Shown in pieces: positions 35,604 through 48,900 of a stretch of DNA of 64,000 nt; the first letter of the stretch is position 1; the number at the start of each line of letters is the position of its first letter. Under the pieces are notes generated by a model. It did not search any database. It was not told the origin of the DNA and was given only the letters and a program-made list of their open reading frames with translations. The position numbers and the translations under genes were made by a program. This stretch comes from Chondrosia reniformis (Eukaryota > Porifera > Demospongiae > Chondrillida > Chondrillidae): positions 3,446,001 through 3,510,000 of the forward strand of contig OX359202.1 of the NCBI GenBank assembly GCA_947172415.1. Reading direction: 5' to 3'.

Positions 35604-36916
35604 AACTAGGTAAGTACAAGTTGTAGGTACTACCTGTTTGAACAATTTGTATGTACTAATTACATGTCCTATTTGTATGTACTAATTGTATACACTAATT
35701 ATTTGTTCTAGTTGTATGTACTAATTGTATGTACTATGTGTATATACTATTTGTATGTACTAGTAGTAGCTATAGTTTTAAGTTGTGTGTACTAGTTGTA
35801 TCCACTAGTTGTAGGTGCTAACTGTATACACTAGTTGTATGTATTAGTCTTATGTACTAGTTTGTATGTACAAGTTGCATGCAGTAGTTGTATGTACTAG
35901 TTGTGTATACTAGATTTAAGAACTAGAACTAGTTATATTTGTTAGTTGTAGGTACTGGTTATATTTCCTTGTTGTAGGTTCAAATTGTATGTTCAAGTTG
36001 TGTGCACTAGTTGTTGTTTCTAGTTATATGTACTATATGGACTAGTTGTGTGTACTAGGTGAATGTACTAGTTGTATGTACTAGTTGTATGTACTAGTTG
36101 TGTGTACTATAGATGAATTTACTAGATGTGTAGTTTGTACCAGTTCTATGTATTATATACTTGCATGTGCTAGTTTTATGTTCTAGTTATATGTACTATA
36201 TACTTGCATGTACTAGTTTTATGTTCTAGTTATATGTACATACTAGTTATATTTATTAGTTTTAGTTAATAGTTGTATGTACTAGTTTTATGTTCTAGTT
36301 GTATGCACTAGTAACTAGTTGTGTTTACTAGTTCTATGTACTAGTTTTATGTACTAGCAACTAGTTGTATATACTAGTTCTATGTACTAGTTCTATGTAC
36401 TAGTTTTATGTACTAGTTGTATGTAGAAGTTGTATGTACTAGTTATATGTACTAGTAACTATCTGTATGTACTAGTTGTAAGCACTAGTTGTATGTACTA
36501 GTTGTATGTAGTTTATATATACTAGTTGTGTGTACTAGTATTATGTATTAGGTGTATGTCCTAGTAACTAGTTGTATGTACTAGTTGTATGTACTAGTTC
36601 AATGTACTAGTTCTATGTACTTCTTTAATGTACTAGTTGTATGTAGAAGTGGTATGAACTAGTTGTGTGTAATGTTTGTATGTACTAGTTATATTTACTG
36701 GTTTTAGTGACTAGTTTTATGTACTAGTTGTATGTACAAGTTGTAGTACTAGTGTTATGTACTATATAGTGGTATGTACTAGTTTTATGTACTAGTTCTA
36801 TGTACTAGTTGCTAGTTGAATGTAGTAGTTTTATGTTCTCATTCTATGAACTAGTTCTATATAATATTTGTAGTTCTGGTTGTATGAACTAGTTGTATTT
36901 ACTAGTTGTATGTATA
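35604..36916 (-). repeat. 13-bp satellite, reverse orientation
   Basis: Units read TGTATGTACTAGT on the + strand. Contains the first occurrence of the higher-order marker GCTATAGTTTTAAGTTGTGT (about 35769). Ends in TATGTATA (36909-36916), duplicated at 39691-39698 after the R2-like element. Confidence 0.93.
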
Positions 36917-37038
36917 GTCGTGGGAATTGGAGGCTGTGGTTCCGAGCTGACAAGAGGATGGGTATTGTCCAGTTCAACCCCCCGACGGAGCAGGGTGCTT
37001 AGCCCTTCATGTGGCATCCTGTGGCTAAATCAGCCTCC
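36917..37038 (+). ncRNA. HDV-like self-cleaving ribozyme at the 5' end of the R2-like element
   Basis: Hand fold in the order of an HDV ribozyme: P1 GTCGTGGG (36917-36924) with CCCCCGAC (36979-36986), one mismatch. P2 GGAGGCTG (36929-36936) with CAGCCTCC (37031-37038), perfect. A P3-region hairpin GAGCT.ACAA (36944-36953) with TTGT..AGTTC (36965-36975). P4 CAGGGTGC (36991-36998) with GCATCCTG (37014-37021), one G-U. J4/2 contains CTAA (37025-37028), fitting the catalytic C in the CNRA strand. The first base of P1 is the first base of the element, where R2 ribozymes cleave. P1.1 could not be placed and P3 is longer than usual, so this needs confirmation. Confidence 0.55.
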
Positions 37039-37235
37039 CTGCCAGTATGGGCTAACCCCCCGTCTGGCAGTTTCACTGGGTTACGTTGCGCCATGAGAAT
37101 GACAATTTTCAAGACAGGCTGTGGCCTAGGTGCACCAGTGGAGAAGAAAACCCTGGGTCAACCAGAATAGGCGATTCCACTGGTGCCTCACAGGTAGATG
37201 TACCTGAATGTAATAACCCTTCTTCGGTCCCCGTG

Positions 37236-39421
37236 ATGGGCCAACCAGCCCTATGGACCGAGGAAATGGTTAGGGCACTAATTGATTGCTTTGAGCGATC
37301 TGAACCCAAAAGAGGTGGCTATCAGAAGCATTTAGAGCGGGAATGTCTGAGCAAATACCCACATTTGCCTCAGACCGGTCGAACCCTTGCCTTCCAAGCC
37401 AAAAGGAGCTTGGTAGGGGACGGAGTACTGCAAGTAACTGGTAGCCGAGATTTAGATTTGGTTAATGATGCACCGCAAGGTGCCTCTAGAAGGAGAAGGA
37501 TCCAAGGGGTGATCTGGAACCTTCAGAGGGATAATATCCTCATGGAGCTCTACCGAGAAAGTAAGCCCATGGAAAAGGGGTATGCCGAGCGGTTGTACCA
37601 GGCTTGGAATGCTGCAATGCCAGACCATAAAACCACAAAGGTAGCGCTAACTACAAGACTTAGTAGAATCCGCAGAGGTCAAGGTCTCGACTCTTCCAAG
37701 GAGACTCCTTATCGCCACTCCTCTTTTGTCTGGCCATAGCTCCCATATCCCAAGTTCTTAACAGAACCAAGGGATATGCCCTCTGGCATAATGGGGAAAG
37801 GAACACCATGTCACACTTGTTGTACATGGATGACCTTAAGATATATGCTGGAGGGCCTGATAAACTCAGGGAAGCCATGGAATGTGTGGAGAAAACCTCA
37901 AATGCCATTGGCATGAGGTTTGGAGTGAGAAAGTGTGGAACAGCTCACATGCAAAAGGGGAAAGTTCTGGCTGGCCCAGACAACCCTGAACGCAGTGAAG
38001 AATCCATAAGGAGCCTTGAAAAAGGTACTACTTATAAGTACCTAGGGCTAGAACAACTGTTTGAGGTAGATGACAGCAAGGTCAAAGCTTGCTTGATCAA
38101 CGAATTGAGGAGGAGACTCCACAAGGTGTGGGGCTCTCACCTCAATGGTAAGAATGCTGCAGAAGCCTCTAACATGTTGTGTGCCTCTCTAATGAGATAC
38201 TCTTACCCAGTTTTGAAGTGGACTCAAAGTGAGCTTCCAAAACTGGACCGAATGGTGAGAAAGATCATGAGAAAGTACCAGTGTCATCACTATAACTCTG
38301 CCATTGAAAGAGTGAATTTGCCTCGCTCTCAAGGTGGTAGAGGGCTCTGTAGTTTTTCTTTGGATCACGACAGGGCTGTTGTGAATCTGGCAAGATACCT
38401 CCATACTGCCAATGATCCACTCATAGCTGTGGTGGTTAAACACCAAAAGTGGCTGGAGTGCTCAAAGCAGAGGAGGACTGTCTTGAAAGAAGCCAGATTG
38501 ATACTGAGAAGCCACGGAATAGAACTAGAACCGGAAATGTGGCTGAAGACAGATCCCTCACAAAATAGTGTAAGAGAATGGAGGAGAGTGGCACGTGAGC
38601 TCCGGGAGGCTCAGACTGAAAGGTTAAAAAGTAACCTAGCCGAAAAGTCTCACCAGGGCTCATACCACAGACAAGTCACAAATAGGGAGTCTTATGTGTG
38701 GCTTTCTGAGGGGAGACTCAGACCTCAAACTGAGGCTCTGATTCTCGCAGCCCAAGATGATGTGCTGCACACTAGGTGGTACCAAAATAGGATTCTGAAG
38801 AATTCTAGCCTCCTAATGTGCAGAGAATGTGGCAAGGCTATGGAAACGGTCAAACACATACTAAACATGTGTGAGCCCAAGGGATTTTCTCTCTACAAAG
38901 AGAGACATGACCGGGCAATACTGATAGTGTTGTGGAGACTGTTGAAAGAATATGGATTCAGGCAGGAAGAGCCCTGGTACAAACTAGAAGCAAAACCAGT
39001 CTATGAGAATAGGTCTGTCAAAATCTTGTGGGATCCTAGTATCCCTACAGATGATGAAATGACAGAAAGAAGGCCAGACTTAGTGGTTGAGGATCGGCTA
39101 AGTAAGTCCATCTTCATTATTGAGATGTCAGTTCCTACTGACAGCAATATTAATGGAAGATGGCAAGAGAAGTTCCAAAAGTACCAGAAGCTGGCAGCTG
39201 ATATGAGGAAACAATTTAGGGGCTACCGAATTAAGGTAGTCCCGATGATAATTGGTTCTTTGGGGACTTTGGATACACTCCTGGAAGACCTTAGGGGAAT
39301 TCCAAAGCTGTCAAAAAGTGCAGTAGAAGTGATGAGAGCCATGCAGAGAACTGTTCTCTGTTCGGCTGTGAGGATATTGAGGCGACATCTATCTGTTGAG
39401 GGATTGGGGCCTGGACGATAA
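37236..39421 (+). pseudogene. R2-like polyprotein: Myb-like repeats, partial RT, CCHC, RLE
   Basis: First in-frame ATG is 37236 (an open stretch begins at 37086). Two tandem Myb/SANT-like units follow, each with W...L...Y or F, then GY...L and a P-containing turn (LWTEEMVRALIDCFE... and IWNLQRDNILMELYRE...). At about 37670 the frame changes and RT motif B appears (LFQGDSLSPLLF, 37691), then motif C YMDDLKIYA (37823) and KYLG. The 537-codon frame 37808-39421 continues with a CCHC knuckle (C338, C341, H350, C355) and a PD-(D/E)XK-like endonuclease (RRPDLVV at 421-427, FIIEMSVP with E439, EKFQKYQKL), ending at TAA 39419-39421. RT motifs 0-A are missing, so it cannot reverse-transcribe. The endonuclease half is open throughout. 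Confidence 0.82.
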
Positions 39422-39690
39422 GTAGTCCTGTCCCAGTCCTTGCCTGTCGACCTCTGGAAAGCAGTGGTGGATTGGTGTATGGAGGTACTCCCTCCTATTA
39501 TGACGGTCAACTTTGGCCCGACGTGCACCCGTCTGCTGCTGTCGGAAGGAGGAAAAGCCGAGGCTTCTGGCTAAAACCCAAAGAAAGGAAAACATAACTG
39601 ACTGAGGGTTGTCCAAGCCAGATACTCCTTGCCTTAGTACACTAAGGCAAGAAGTAACAAGGTTCTCCGTTAAGGCTTTTGTTTTTCAAG

Positions 39691-42600
39691 TATGTATATC
39701 CTATTTTTTGTACTATTGTATGTACTAATTGTATGTACTATTTGTATGGACTATTTGTATGGACTAGTACTAGCTATAGTTTTAAGTTGTGTGTACTATA
39801 TAGTTGTATCTACTAGTTGTAGGTGCTAATTGTATATACTAGTTGTATGTACTAGTTGCATGCAGTAGTTGTATGTACTAGTTGTGTGTACTAGATTTAA
39901 GAACTAGAACTAGTTATGTTTGCTAGTTGTAGGCACTGGTTATATTTCCTTGTTGTAGGTTCTAGTTGTGTGTACTATTTGTACGTACTAGTTGTAGTGA
40001 CTGATTGTATGTACTAGTTGTATGTACTTGTTGTATGTACTAGTTCTATGTACTAGTTCTATGTACTGGTTACTAGTTGAATGTACTAGTTTTATGTTCT
40101 CATTCTATGAACTAGTTCTATATAACATTTGCAGTTGTAGTTTTATGAACTAGTTGTATGTACTAGTTGTATGTATATCCTAGTTGTTTGTACTAATTGT
40201 ATGTACTATGTGCATGTACTATTTGTATGTACTAGTACAAGCTATAGTTTTAAGTTGTGTGTACTAGTTGTATCTACTAGTTGTAGGTGCTAATTGTATA
40301 CACTAGTTGTATGTATTTGTCTTATGGACTAGTTGTATGTACTAGTTGCATGCAGTAGTTGTATGTACTAGTTGTGTGTACCAGATTTAAGTACTAGAAC
40401 TAGTTATGTTTGCTTAGTGTTGGTACTGGTTATATTTCCTTGTTGTAGGTTCAAGTTGTATGTTCCAGTTGTATGCACTAGTGGTAAGTAACAGTAACTT
40501 GTTGTGTGCACTAGTTGTTGTTTGTAGTTATATGGACTGGGGGTATGTACCAGTTGTATGTACTAGTTACTAGTTGTATATACTAGATATATTTTCTAGT
40601 TATCTGTACCTTTTGTGTGTATTAAGAATATGTACTAGTTATTGGACAAGTTGTATGTACTAGGTGAATGTACTAGTTGTATGAACTAGTTGTGTGTACT
40701 ATAGATGTATGTATATACTAGATGTGTACTAGTTTTAGGTACTAGTGGTTTGGACCTGTTGTATGTATTATATACTTGCGTGTACTAGTTTTATGTTCTA
40801 GTTATATGTATTAGTTGTATGTACTATGTTTATATACTAGTTTAATGTTCTAGTTGTATGAAATATTTGTATGTACTAGTTGTATACACTACTAGTTGTG
40901 TGTACTTGTTGTGTGTACTAGTTGTACTAATACTTGTTATATTTACTAGTCGCAGGTAATAGTTGTGTATACTAGTTGTATGTAGTACTACTAGTTATAT
41001 TAACTAGCTTTATTTATTAGTTGTATGTATTACTTGTAATTAATAGTTGTATGTACTAGTTGTACTAGATGTATTTACTAGTTATATGTACTCGTTACTA
41101 GCTGTATGTGCCAGTTGTATGTTCTAGTTGTATGTACTAGTACTAGTTTTACTTACTAGTCATAGGTACTAGTTGAATGTACAAGTTGTATGTACTGGTA
41201 CTAGGTATATTTAATATTTGTAGGTACTATATGTATGTGCCAGTTGTATGTACTAGATTTATGTTCTAGTTGTATGGAGTAGTTGTTTATAATAGCTGTA
41301 TCTACTATTTGAATGTACTAGTTGTATGTATTAGTTGTATGTACTAGTGTTTCTGTACTCGTTACTAGTTGTTTGTACGAATTGTATGTACTACATGTAT
41401 GAACTAATAACTAGTTGTATGTACTGACTGAATGTACTAGTTGTATGTATATATTACTTGTATGTACTAGCTGTGTACTAGTTGCATATACTAGTTTTAT
41501 TTGGTAGTTTTATGTTCACTTTCTATGAACTAGCTGTATGTACTAGTGTCTTGTTGTTCGTACTAGTTGTATTCATGGGTTTTAAAATCTCTTTCTATGT
41601 ACTAGTTGCATGTACTAGTTTCTAGGTAGTTGTGTGCACTGGTTGCGTGTACTAGTTGCAAATATTACTTGTATGTCCGAGTTGTATATACTAAGTGTAT
41701 GTACTATTTATATATACTAGTTATATGTGTATGTACTAGTTATATGTACTAGTTATATGCAGTACTTGTGTGTACTAGTTGTATGTACTAATTTTATGTA
41801 CTAGGTGGATATACTAGTTGTACGTATATATTACTTGTATTTACTAGCTGTGTACTAGTTGTATATACTAGTTTTATGTGGTAGTTTTATGTTCACGTTC
41901 TATGAACTAGCTGTATATACTAGTGTCTTGTTTTTCGTACTAGTTGTATGTATAAGTTTTATGTCCTCTTCTATGTACTAGTTGCATGTACTAGTTTCTA
42001 ATTGTATGTACTAGTTGTATACACTGGTTGTGTGTACTAGTTGTTTATAATACTTTTATGTCCTAGTTGTATGTACTAGATGTATGTACTATTTATATAT
42101 ACTATTTATATGTGTGTGTACTAGTTATATGTTCTCGTTGTGTCTAATTGTTGTATGTACTAACTGATTTTGTCTATTTGTACTTACTGGTTGTTCGTAC
42201 GAGTAAATAGTTGAATGTTCTAGTTGTATGTACTAATTGTATGTATTAGTTGTATGTACTAGTTGTATGTTCTAATTGTTTGTATTTGTTGCATGTACTA
42301 GTTCTATGTACGAGTTATATGTACTAGTTGTAGGTACTAGTTTCATGTATTAGTTGTATGTACTACTTCAATGCTGTAGTTGTAGGTTCTAGTACTAGTT
42401 ATACTAGGTACTAGGTAGATCCTAGTTATATGTACTGCATACAAATTGTATGTACTAGTTTTATATACTAGATGTGTGTAATTGTTGTATGTGCTAGTTT
42501 TTATGTACTACTTGTATGTCCTATATAGTTGCATATAGTAGTTGCATGTATTACTTGTATACACTATTTTTATGTACTAGTTGTATGTACTATTTGTAAG

Positions 42601-45162
42601 TACTAGTCGTATGTTCTAGTACTAGTTATACTAGGGACTAGGTAGGTACTAGTTGAATGTACTAGTTGTATGGACTAGTTGTATGTATTAGTTGTTTGTA
42701 CTAGTTGTATGTACTCGATACTAGTTGTCTGACTAGGTGTAGATACTAGTTGTAGGTTCTAGTACTAGTTGTACTGCACACTAGGTAGCTTCTAGTTGTA
42801 TGTACTAGTTGTATGTACTAGTTGTATGTTCTAGTTTATGTTCTAGTTGTATATACTATTTATATGTACTAGTTATCTGTGTATGGACTAGTTTAATGTA
42901 GTAATTGTGTGTACTAGTTCTATGTACTAGATGTATCTACTATTTATATGTACTAGGTATATGTGTATGTAGTGATTGTGTGTACTAGGTGCATATACTA
43001 GCTGTATGTACTTGTTATATGTACTAGTTGTATGTACTGGTTGTAGATTCTACTCCAAGTTATATTAGGTACTAGGTAGATCCTAGTTGCATGTACTAGA
43101 TACAAGTTGTATGTACTATTTGTATATACTACTTGTGTGTAATTGTTCTAGGTACTAGTTGTATGCACTAGTTGTATGTCCTAGTTGTATTTTCTAGTTG
43201 TGTGTACTAGTTTTATGTACTAGTTGTCTGCATCATTTATATATACTACTTGTATGTACTACTTGTATGTACTAGTTGTATGCACTAGTTGTAGGTCCTC
43301 GTTGTATTTTCTCTTGGTGTGTACTAGTTTTATGTACTAGTTGTATGCATCATTTATTTGTACTAGTTGTAGCTACTAATTATATGTACTAGTTGTAGAT
43401 TCTAGTACTCGTTATACTAGGTACTAGATAGGTAGAAGTTGTATGTACTAGTTGTATGTACTAGTTGTATATACTACTTGTATGTACTAGTTGTTTGTAC
43501 TAGTTGTATGTACTCAATACTAATTGTATGTACTAGTTGTATCTACCAGTTATATGAACTAGTTGTATGTACTAGTTGTGTGTAATTGTTGAATGTACTA
43601 GTTGTATGTAATAGTTGTTGGTTCTAGTACTAGTTGTATCTACCAGTTATATGAACTAGTTGTATGTACTAGTTGTGTGTAATTGTTGAATGTACTAGTT
43701 GTATGTAATAGTTGTTGGTTCTAGTACTAGTTGTACTAGGTACTAGGTAGGTTCTACTTGTATGTACTAGTCGTTTGCACTGGTTGTGTGAAATTGTTAT
43801 ATGTACTAGTTATATTTACTAGTTGTAGGTTCTTGCACTAGTTATTCTAGGAACTAGGTGGGTACTAGTGGTATGTACTAGATACTAGTTGTATGTACTA
43901 GGTGTATGAACTTTTGTGGGTAATTGTTGTATGTACTAGTGTGTGTACTAATTGTATGTCCTGGTTGTATGTACTAGTTGTATGTCCTAGTTGTATGTAC
44001 TAGTTGTATGTCCTTGTTGTATGTACTAGTTCTATGTACTAGTTACTAGTTGAATGTACTAGTTTTATGTTCTCATTCTATGAACTAGTTCTATATAATA
44101 TTTGTAGTTCTAGTTGAATAAACTAGTTATATGTACTAGTTGTATGTATATCCTAGTTGTTTGTACTAATTGTATGTGCTAATTGTATGTACTATGTATA
44201 TGTACTATTTGTATGTACTAGTACTAGCTATAGTTTTAAGTTGTGTGTACTAGTTGTATCTACCAGTTGTAGGTGCTAATTGTATACATTAGTTGTATGT
44301 ATTAGTCTTATGTACTAGTTGTGTGTTCTAGTTGCATGCAGTAGTTGTATGTACTAGTTGTGTGTACTAGATTTAAGTACTAGTACTAGTTATGTTTGCT
44401 AGTTGTAGGTAGTAGTTATATTTCCTTGTTGTAGGTTCTAGTTATATGTACTAGTTGTAGTTACCGATTGTGTGTACTAGTTGTATCTCCTTGTTGTATA
44501 TACTTGTTGTATGTACTAATACTAGTTATATTGACTAGTAATAGGTTGAAGTTGTATGATCCAGTTGTATGCACTAGTGGTAAGTAACAGTAACTTGTTA
44601 TATGCACTAGTTGTATTTTCTAGTTATATGTACTGGTTGTATGTACCAGTTGTAAGAACTAGTTACTAGTTGTATATACAAGATATATTTTCTAGTTATA
44701 TGTACTTGTTGTTAGTATTAAGTATATTTACTAGTTAATGGACTAGTTGTAGGTACAAGGTGAATGTACTAGTTGTATGAACTAGTTTTATGTACTAGTT
44801 TTATGAACTTGTTTTAAGGACAAGTTCTATGTACTTGTTGTGGTACTAGTTTTATGTGCTAGTGGTATGCACTAGTTGTATGTATCAGTTGTATATATTA
44901 TATACTTACGTGTACTAGTTTTATGTATAGGTTATATGTATTAGTTGTATATACTATGTATATATGCTAGTTTAATGTTCTAGTTGTATGAACTATTTGT
45001 ATGCACTAGTTGTTTGTACTAGTTCTATGTACTCATTAGTAGTTGAATCTACTAGTTGTGTGTACTTGTTGTATGTACTAGTTTTATGAACTAATACTTG
45101 TTATATTCAATAGTCGCAGGTAATAGTTGTGTATACTAGTTGTATGTACTACCACTAGTTAT
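39691..45162 (-). repeat. 13-bp satellite, reverse orientation, with higher-order structure
   Basis: 5.5 kb of TGTATGTACTAGT-type units. The marker GCTATAGTTTTAAGTTGTGT occurs at about 39774, 40241 and 44227. The compound motif TTCTAGTACTAGTTATACTA then GGTACTAGGTAG recurs about every 100-300 bp from 42390. A ~97-bp tandem duplication (ATCTACCAGTTATATGAACT) lies at 43541 and 43638. No gene. Confidence 0.93.
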
Positions 45163-45928
45163 CAGAGAGTACGGTAGTACTCTCTATGTAGGGATGGTAC
45201 GGGTTGTTTTGTTTTCCCCATACATTGGTATAGGAGCGAAATTCCGAATTAGGCTGAAAATCGCCGAAACGAGACTATGTAGAGTTAAATATAGAACAAC
45301 CATGCTATAAATTGGCCTTGAAGGCAAGCGACCGTGTATCGTTGGCAAATGAACGAACTTTGAAATCTCCCATTTTCGTTTTCTTCTTCTTCATCTTCTT
45401 CTTCACCTTCTTCTTCATCTTCTTCGCCCGCTGTAACTAAAAAACAAAATAAGCCTTCGGACTACTTATTAAGCGAAAATACTCTAAATTTTCCGAGCTG
45501 TATTCTTTTGTAGAAGCGAGAGCGATAACGCTATTATTGAGTATGACAGTTTTCATGGCCCCAGAGTCAAGACCTTAAAATATTCGCCATTTTAATGACG
45601 TCATATTCAGTCGAACATTGCAAAACCAAAGTGGTTTAAAATACACGAATTCCTAGCTTATGCTCCATAAAAAGTACAGAAACTAGAGAACAATAAAAAT
45701 TTTCTACAAAAATAGTAAAGATGTAGGGATGGCACAAAAAGCAGAGAAACAAGAAAGGGATGTTACACAGTGAAGCATTAGCTATGCATGAATCCTACAA
45801 GCAAGGGTGTTGTATGATTCATGCATATATAGCTAATGCTTCACTGTGTAACATCCCTTTCTTGTTTCTCTGCTTTTTGTGCCATCCCTACATCTTTACT
45901 ATTTTTGTAGAAAATTTTTATTGTTCTC
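45163..45928. mobile_element. Foldback-type element with a long terminal palindrome, 766 bp
   Basis: The flanks read GTTAT | element | TATATTTACTA, and related uninterrupted satellite at about 40990, 54970 and 62740 reads CTAGTTATATTTACTA. This gives a 3-bp TAT target duplication and exact ends. It starts with a 9-bp-stem hairpin (45164-45185) and ends in a 245-bp palindrome (45685-45929). The sequence GTAGGGATGG(T/C)AC appears near the left end (45188) and on both palindrome arms, inverted in the right one. 45382-45427 is a CTT-rich microsatellite. The rest of 45200-45680 has no frame or motif I recognise. Confidence 0.75.
45164..45185. repeat. Perfect terminal hairpin
   Basis: AGAGAGTAC, loop GGTA, GTACTCTCT: a perfect 9-bp stem at the left end of the foldback element. 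Its AGAGA start resembles the inward-read right end (AGAGAACAAT), so it may form part of short terminal repeats. Confidence 0.75.
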
Positions 45929-45929
45929 T
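45685..45929. repeat. 245-bp near-perfect palindrome
   Basis: Left arm 45685-45794 and right arm 45816-45929 are inverted copies with essentially one 4-bp indel (ATAT in the right arm), separated by a 21-nt loop. Transcription would give a ~110-bp hairpin RNA. The 70-codon frame across it (45760-45972) follows from the palindrome and is not a gene. Confidence 0.9.
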
Positions 45930-48900
45930 ATATTTACTAACTTTAGTTATGAGTTGTACGTATTGCTTGTAATTAATAGTTGTATGTACTAGTTGTATGT
46001 ACCAATTATGTAGTAGTTGCTTGTGCTAGTTGTCTTAACCAGTTTTATGCCATAGGCAGCCCCTTCTATTGTTTTCATAATGCGATTTATGTATGGCTTC
46101 ATGTTACGGATATATATATATAATACGCGTCCATACGCAACTATTATAACACATCTTATACGTCAATATATGTATAATATGGTTTGATACACAACTATTG
46201 TAACACTTAATTTATACGTCAATACATTGTTTTTGCAAGTGGCGGCGTTCAGGAAGCTTTAGTTAACGAAGCTTTTCTGTCGCTATTTATAATTTTCAGG
46301 ACACTTAAGCGTCCTCAATCGTTAGGATTAAGAATAGTATATCAAAGCCTGACGATGCGGCCAAGTAGTTTGGGTAAATTTGGGGGCGGAAGCCCCACAA
46401 GTTTCTAAACTCGAACTACTTGTTATGTACTAGTTGTATGAACTGGTTGTGTGAACTAGTTGTAGGTACTATTACAGGTAATATTAAATAGTTGCAGGTA
46501 CTACTTGTATGTACTAGTTATATGTACAAGTTTTATGTACTATTTACTAGTTGTATGTACTAGTTGCATGTTCTGGTTGTATGTACTAGTTGTATGTACA
46601 AGTTATATGTACTAGTTATATACTAGTTCTGTGTACTAGTAGTAGGCACTAGTTATAGGAACTAGTACTAGTATTATTAACAAGTTGTAGGTACTACTTG
46701 TATGTCCTAGTTATATGTAATAGTTGTATGTACTATTTACTAGTTGTATTTACTGGTTGTATGGTCTGGTTGTATGTACTAGTTGTATGAACTAGTAATA
46801 TGTACTACTTGTGTGTACTAGTTGTATGTACTAATTTTAGGTCTAGTTTTATGTACTAGTTGTAGATACTAGTCGTATGTACTAGTTGTAAGTTATAGCT
46901 ATATGTACTAGTTGAGTGAAGTAGTTTTATGTACTAGTTGTGAGTAATCGTATGTACTCGTTGCTAGTGTTATGTACTAGTTGTATGTACTAGTTGTATG
47001 AACTAGTACTAGTTATATTTACTCGTTGAAGATCCGAAATGTACGTAGAAGTTGTATGAACTAGTTTTATGGACTAGTTCATTGTACTAGTTGTATATAG
47101 TAGTTATATTTACTAGTTGTATGAACCAGTTACATGGACTAGTTGAATGGAGTAGTACTTTGTTTATTTACTAGTTGTAGGTACAAATTGTATGTACAGA
47201 TTTAATGTAATGGTTGTGTGTACCAAATATATGTTCTAATTGTATATACTAGTTGTATGTACTAGGTATGTTTTAATTGTTTGTGCTAGTTGTGTTAACT
47301 AGTTGCATGCACTATTTATGTCCTAGTTGTATGAACTAGTTGTATGAAATAGTTGTAGGTACTATTACTGGTAATATTAACTAGTTGTAGGTACTACTTG
47401 TATGTACTAGTTATATGAACTAGTTGTATGTACTACTTACTAGTTGTGTGTATTATTTACTAGTTGTATGTACTAGTTGTATGTACTTGTTGTAAGTACT
47501 AGTTGTATGTACTAGTAATATGTACTAGTTGTGTGTACTAGTTGTATGTACTAGTTGTAGATACTAGTCGTATGCACTAGTTGTAAGTAATCGTTATATG
47601 TACTAGTTGTATGAAGTTGTTTTATGTACTAGTTGTATGAACTCGTATGTCCTCATTGCTAGTTTTATGTACTAGTTGTATGTTCAAATTGTTTTTACTA
47701 GTTGTGTGTACTATTTACTAGTTGTATGTACTCGTTGTGTGCACTTGTTGTATGTACTAGTTGTACGTACTACTTATATGTACTAGTTGTGTGTAATCGT
47801 TGTATGTCCTAGTTATATTTAGTAGTTGCATGTACTAGTTGTATGTACTAGTTGTATGTACCTGGTGTATGTACTATTTATATGTACTAGAAGTATATGC
47901 TAGTTTAAGGTTCTAGTTCTAGTTACACTAGGTACTAGGTAGATCCTAGTTGCTTGTACTAGATACAAGTTGAATTACTATTTGTATGTACTTGTACTAG
48001 TACTAGTTATAGTGGTTACTAGGTGGGTACAAGTTGTATGTACTAGCTGTATGTATACATTACTTGCATGTCCTAGCTGTGTACTAGTTGTATATACAAA
48101 TTTTATGTGGTAGGTTTATGTTCACTTTCTATGAACTAGCTGTATGTACTAGTGTCTTGTTGTTCATCCTAGTGGTATGTATGAGTTTATGTACTCTTTC
48201 TATGTAATAGTTGCATGTACTAGTTTCTAGTTGTATCTACTAGTTGTATGCACTGGTTCTTTGTCCTAGTTGTATGTACTAGGTTTATGTACTATTTATG
48301 TATACTAGTTATATGTGTATGTACTAGTTATATGTCCTACTTGTATATACTAGTTGTAGGTTCTAGTTCTGGTTATACTAGGTACTAGGTAGATCCTAGT
48401 TGCATGTACTAGATACAAGTTGATGTACTTTTATGTAAGTACTAGTTATATGTGTTGCAATAAGTATATTTACTAGTTGAATGTACTAGTTATATGTACT
48501 AGTTGTATGTACTAGCTGTATGTAATAGTTACAGATTCTAGCACTAATTACAGTGGGTACTAGATAGACACAAGTTGTATGTACTAGCCGTTTGTACTAT
48601 TTGTATGTACTAATTGTACATACTAGTTGATTGTACTAATTGCATATACTAATACAAATTATATATATATACTAGTTGTAGGTACTAGTTGTATGTAGTC
48701 CTTGTATGTAATAGTTTTATGTACTAGTTATATGTACTAGTTGTATGTACTAGTTATGTACCAGTTGTATGCACTAGTTTTATGTACTAGTTTTATGTAC
48801 TCGTTCTATGAACTAGTTGTCTGTACTAATTTTATGTACTAGGTGTATATATTAGTTTTCTCTACTAGTTGTATGTACTAGTATTAGTTATATTTAATAG

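Larger units (their letters stand above)
36917..39690 (+). mobile_element. R2-like (RLE-type) non-LTR retrotransposon, internally deleted, 2774 bp
   Basis: TATGTATA flanks both sides (36909-36916, 39691-39698), and uninterrupted satellite at about 40160 (GTATGTATATCCTAG) shows the empty site. The 5' end is an apparent HDV-like ribozyme (36917-37038), then a leader, an N-terminal DNA-binding region, RT motifs B onward, a CCHC knuckle and a restriction-like endonuclease (37236-39421). A ~270-bp 3' untranslated region ends in TTAAGGCTTTTGTTTTTCAAG-like sequence without poly(A). RT motifs 0-A are deleted near 37670. A shorter minus-strand relative lies at 19327-20030. Confidence 0.85.

Noticed and set aside
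45760-45972. 70-codon frame across the foldback palindrome
   Set aside because: It is produced by the palindrome and runs into satellite.
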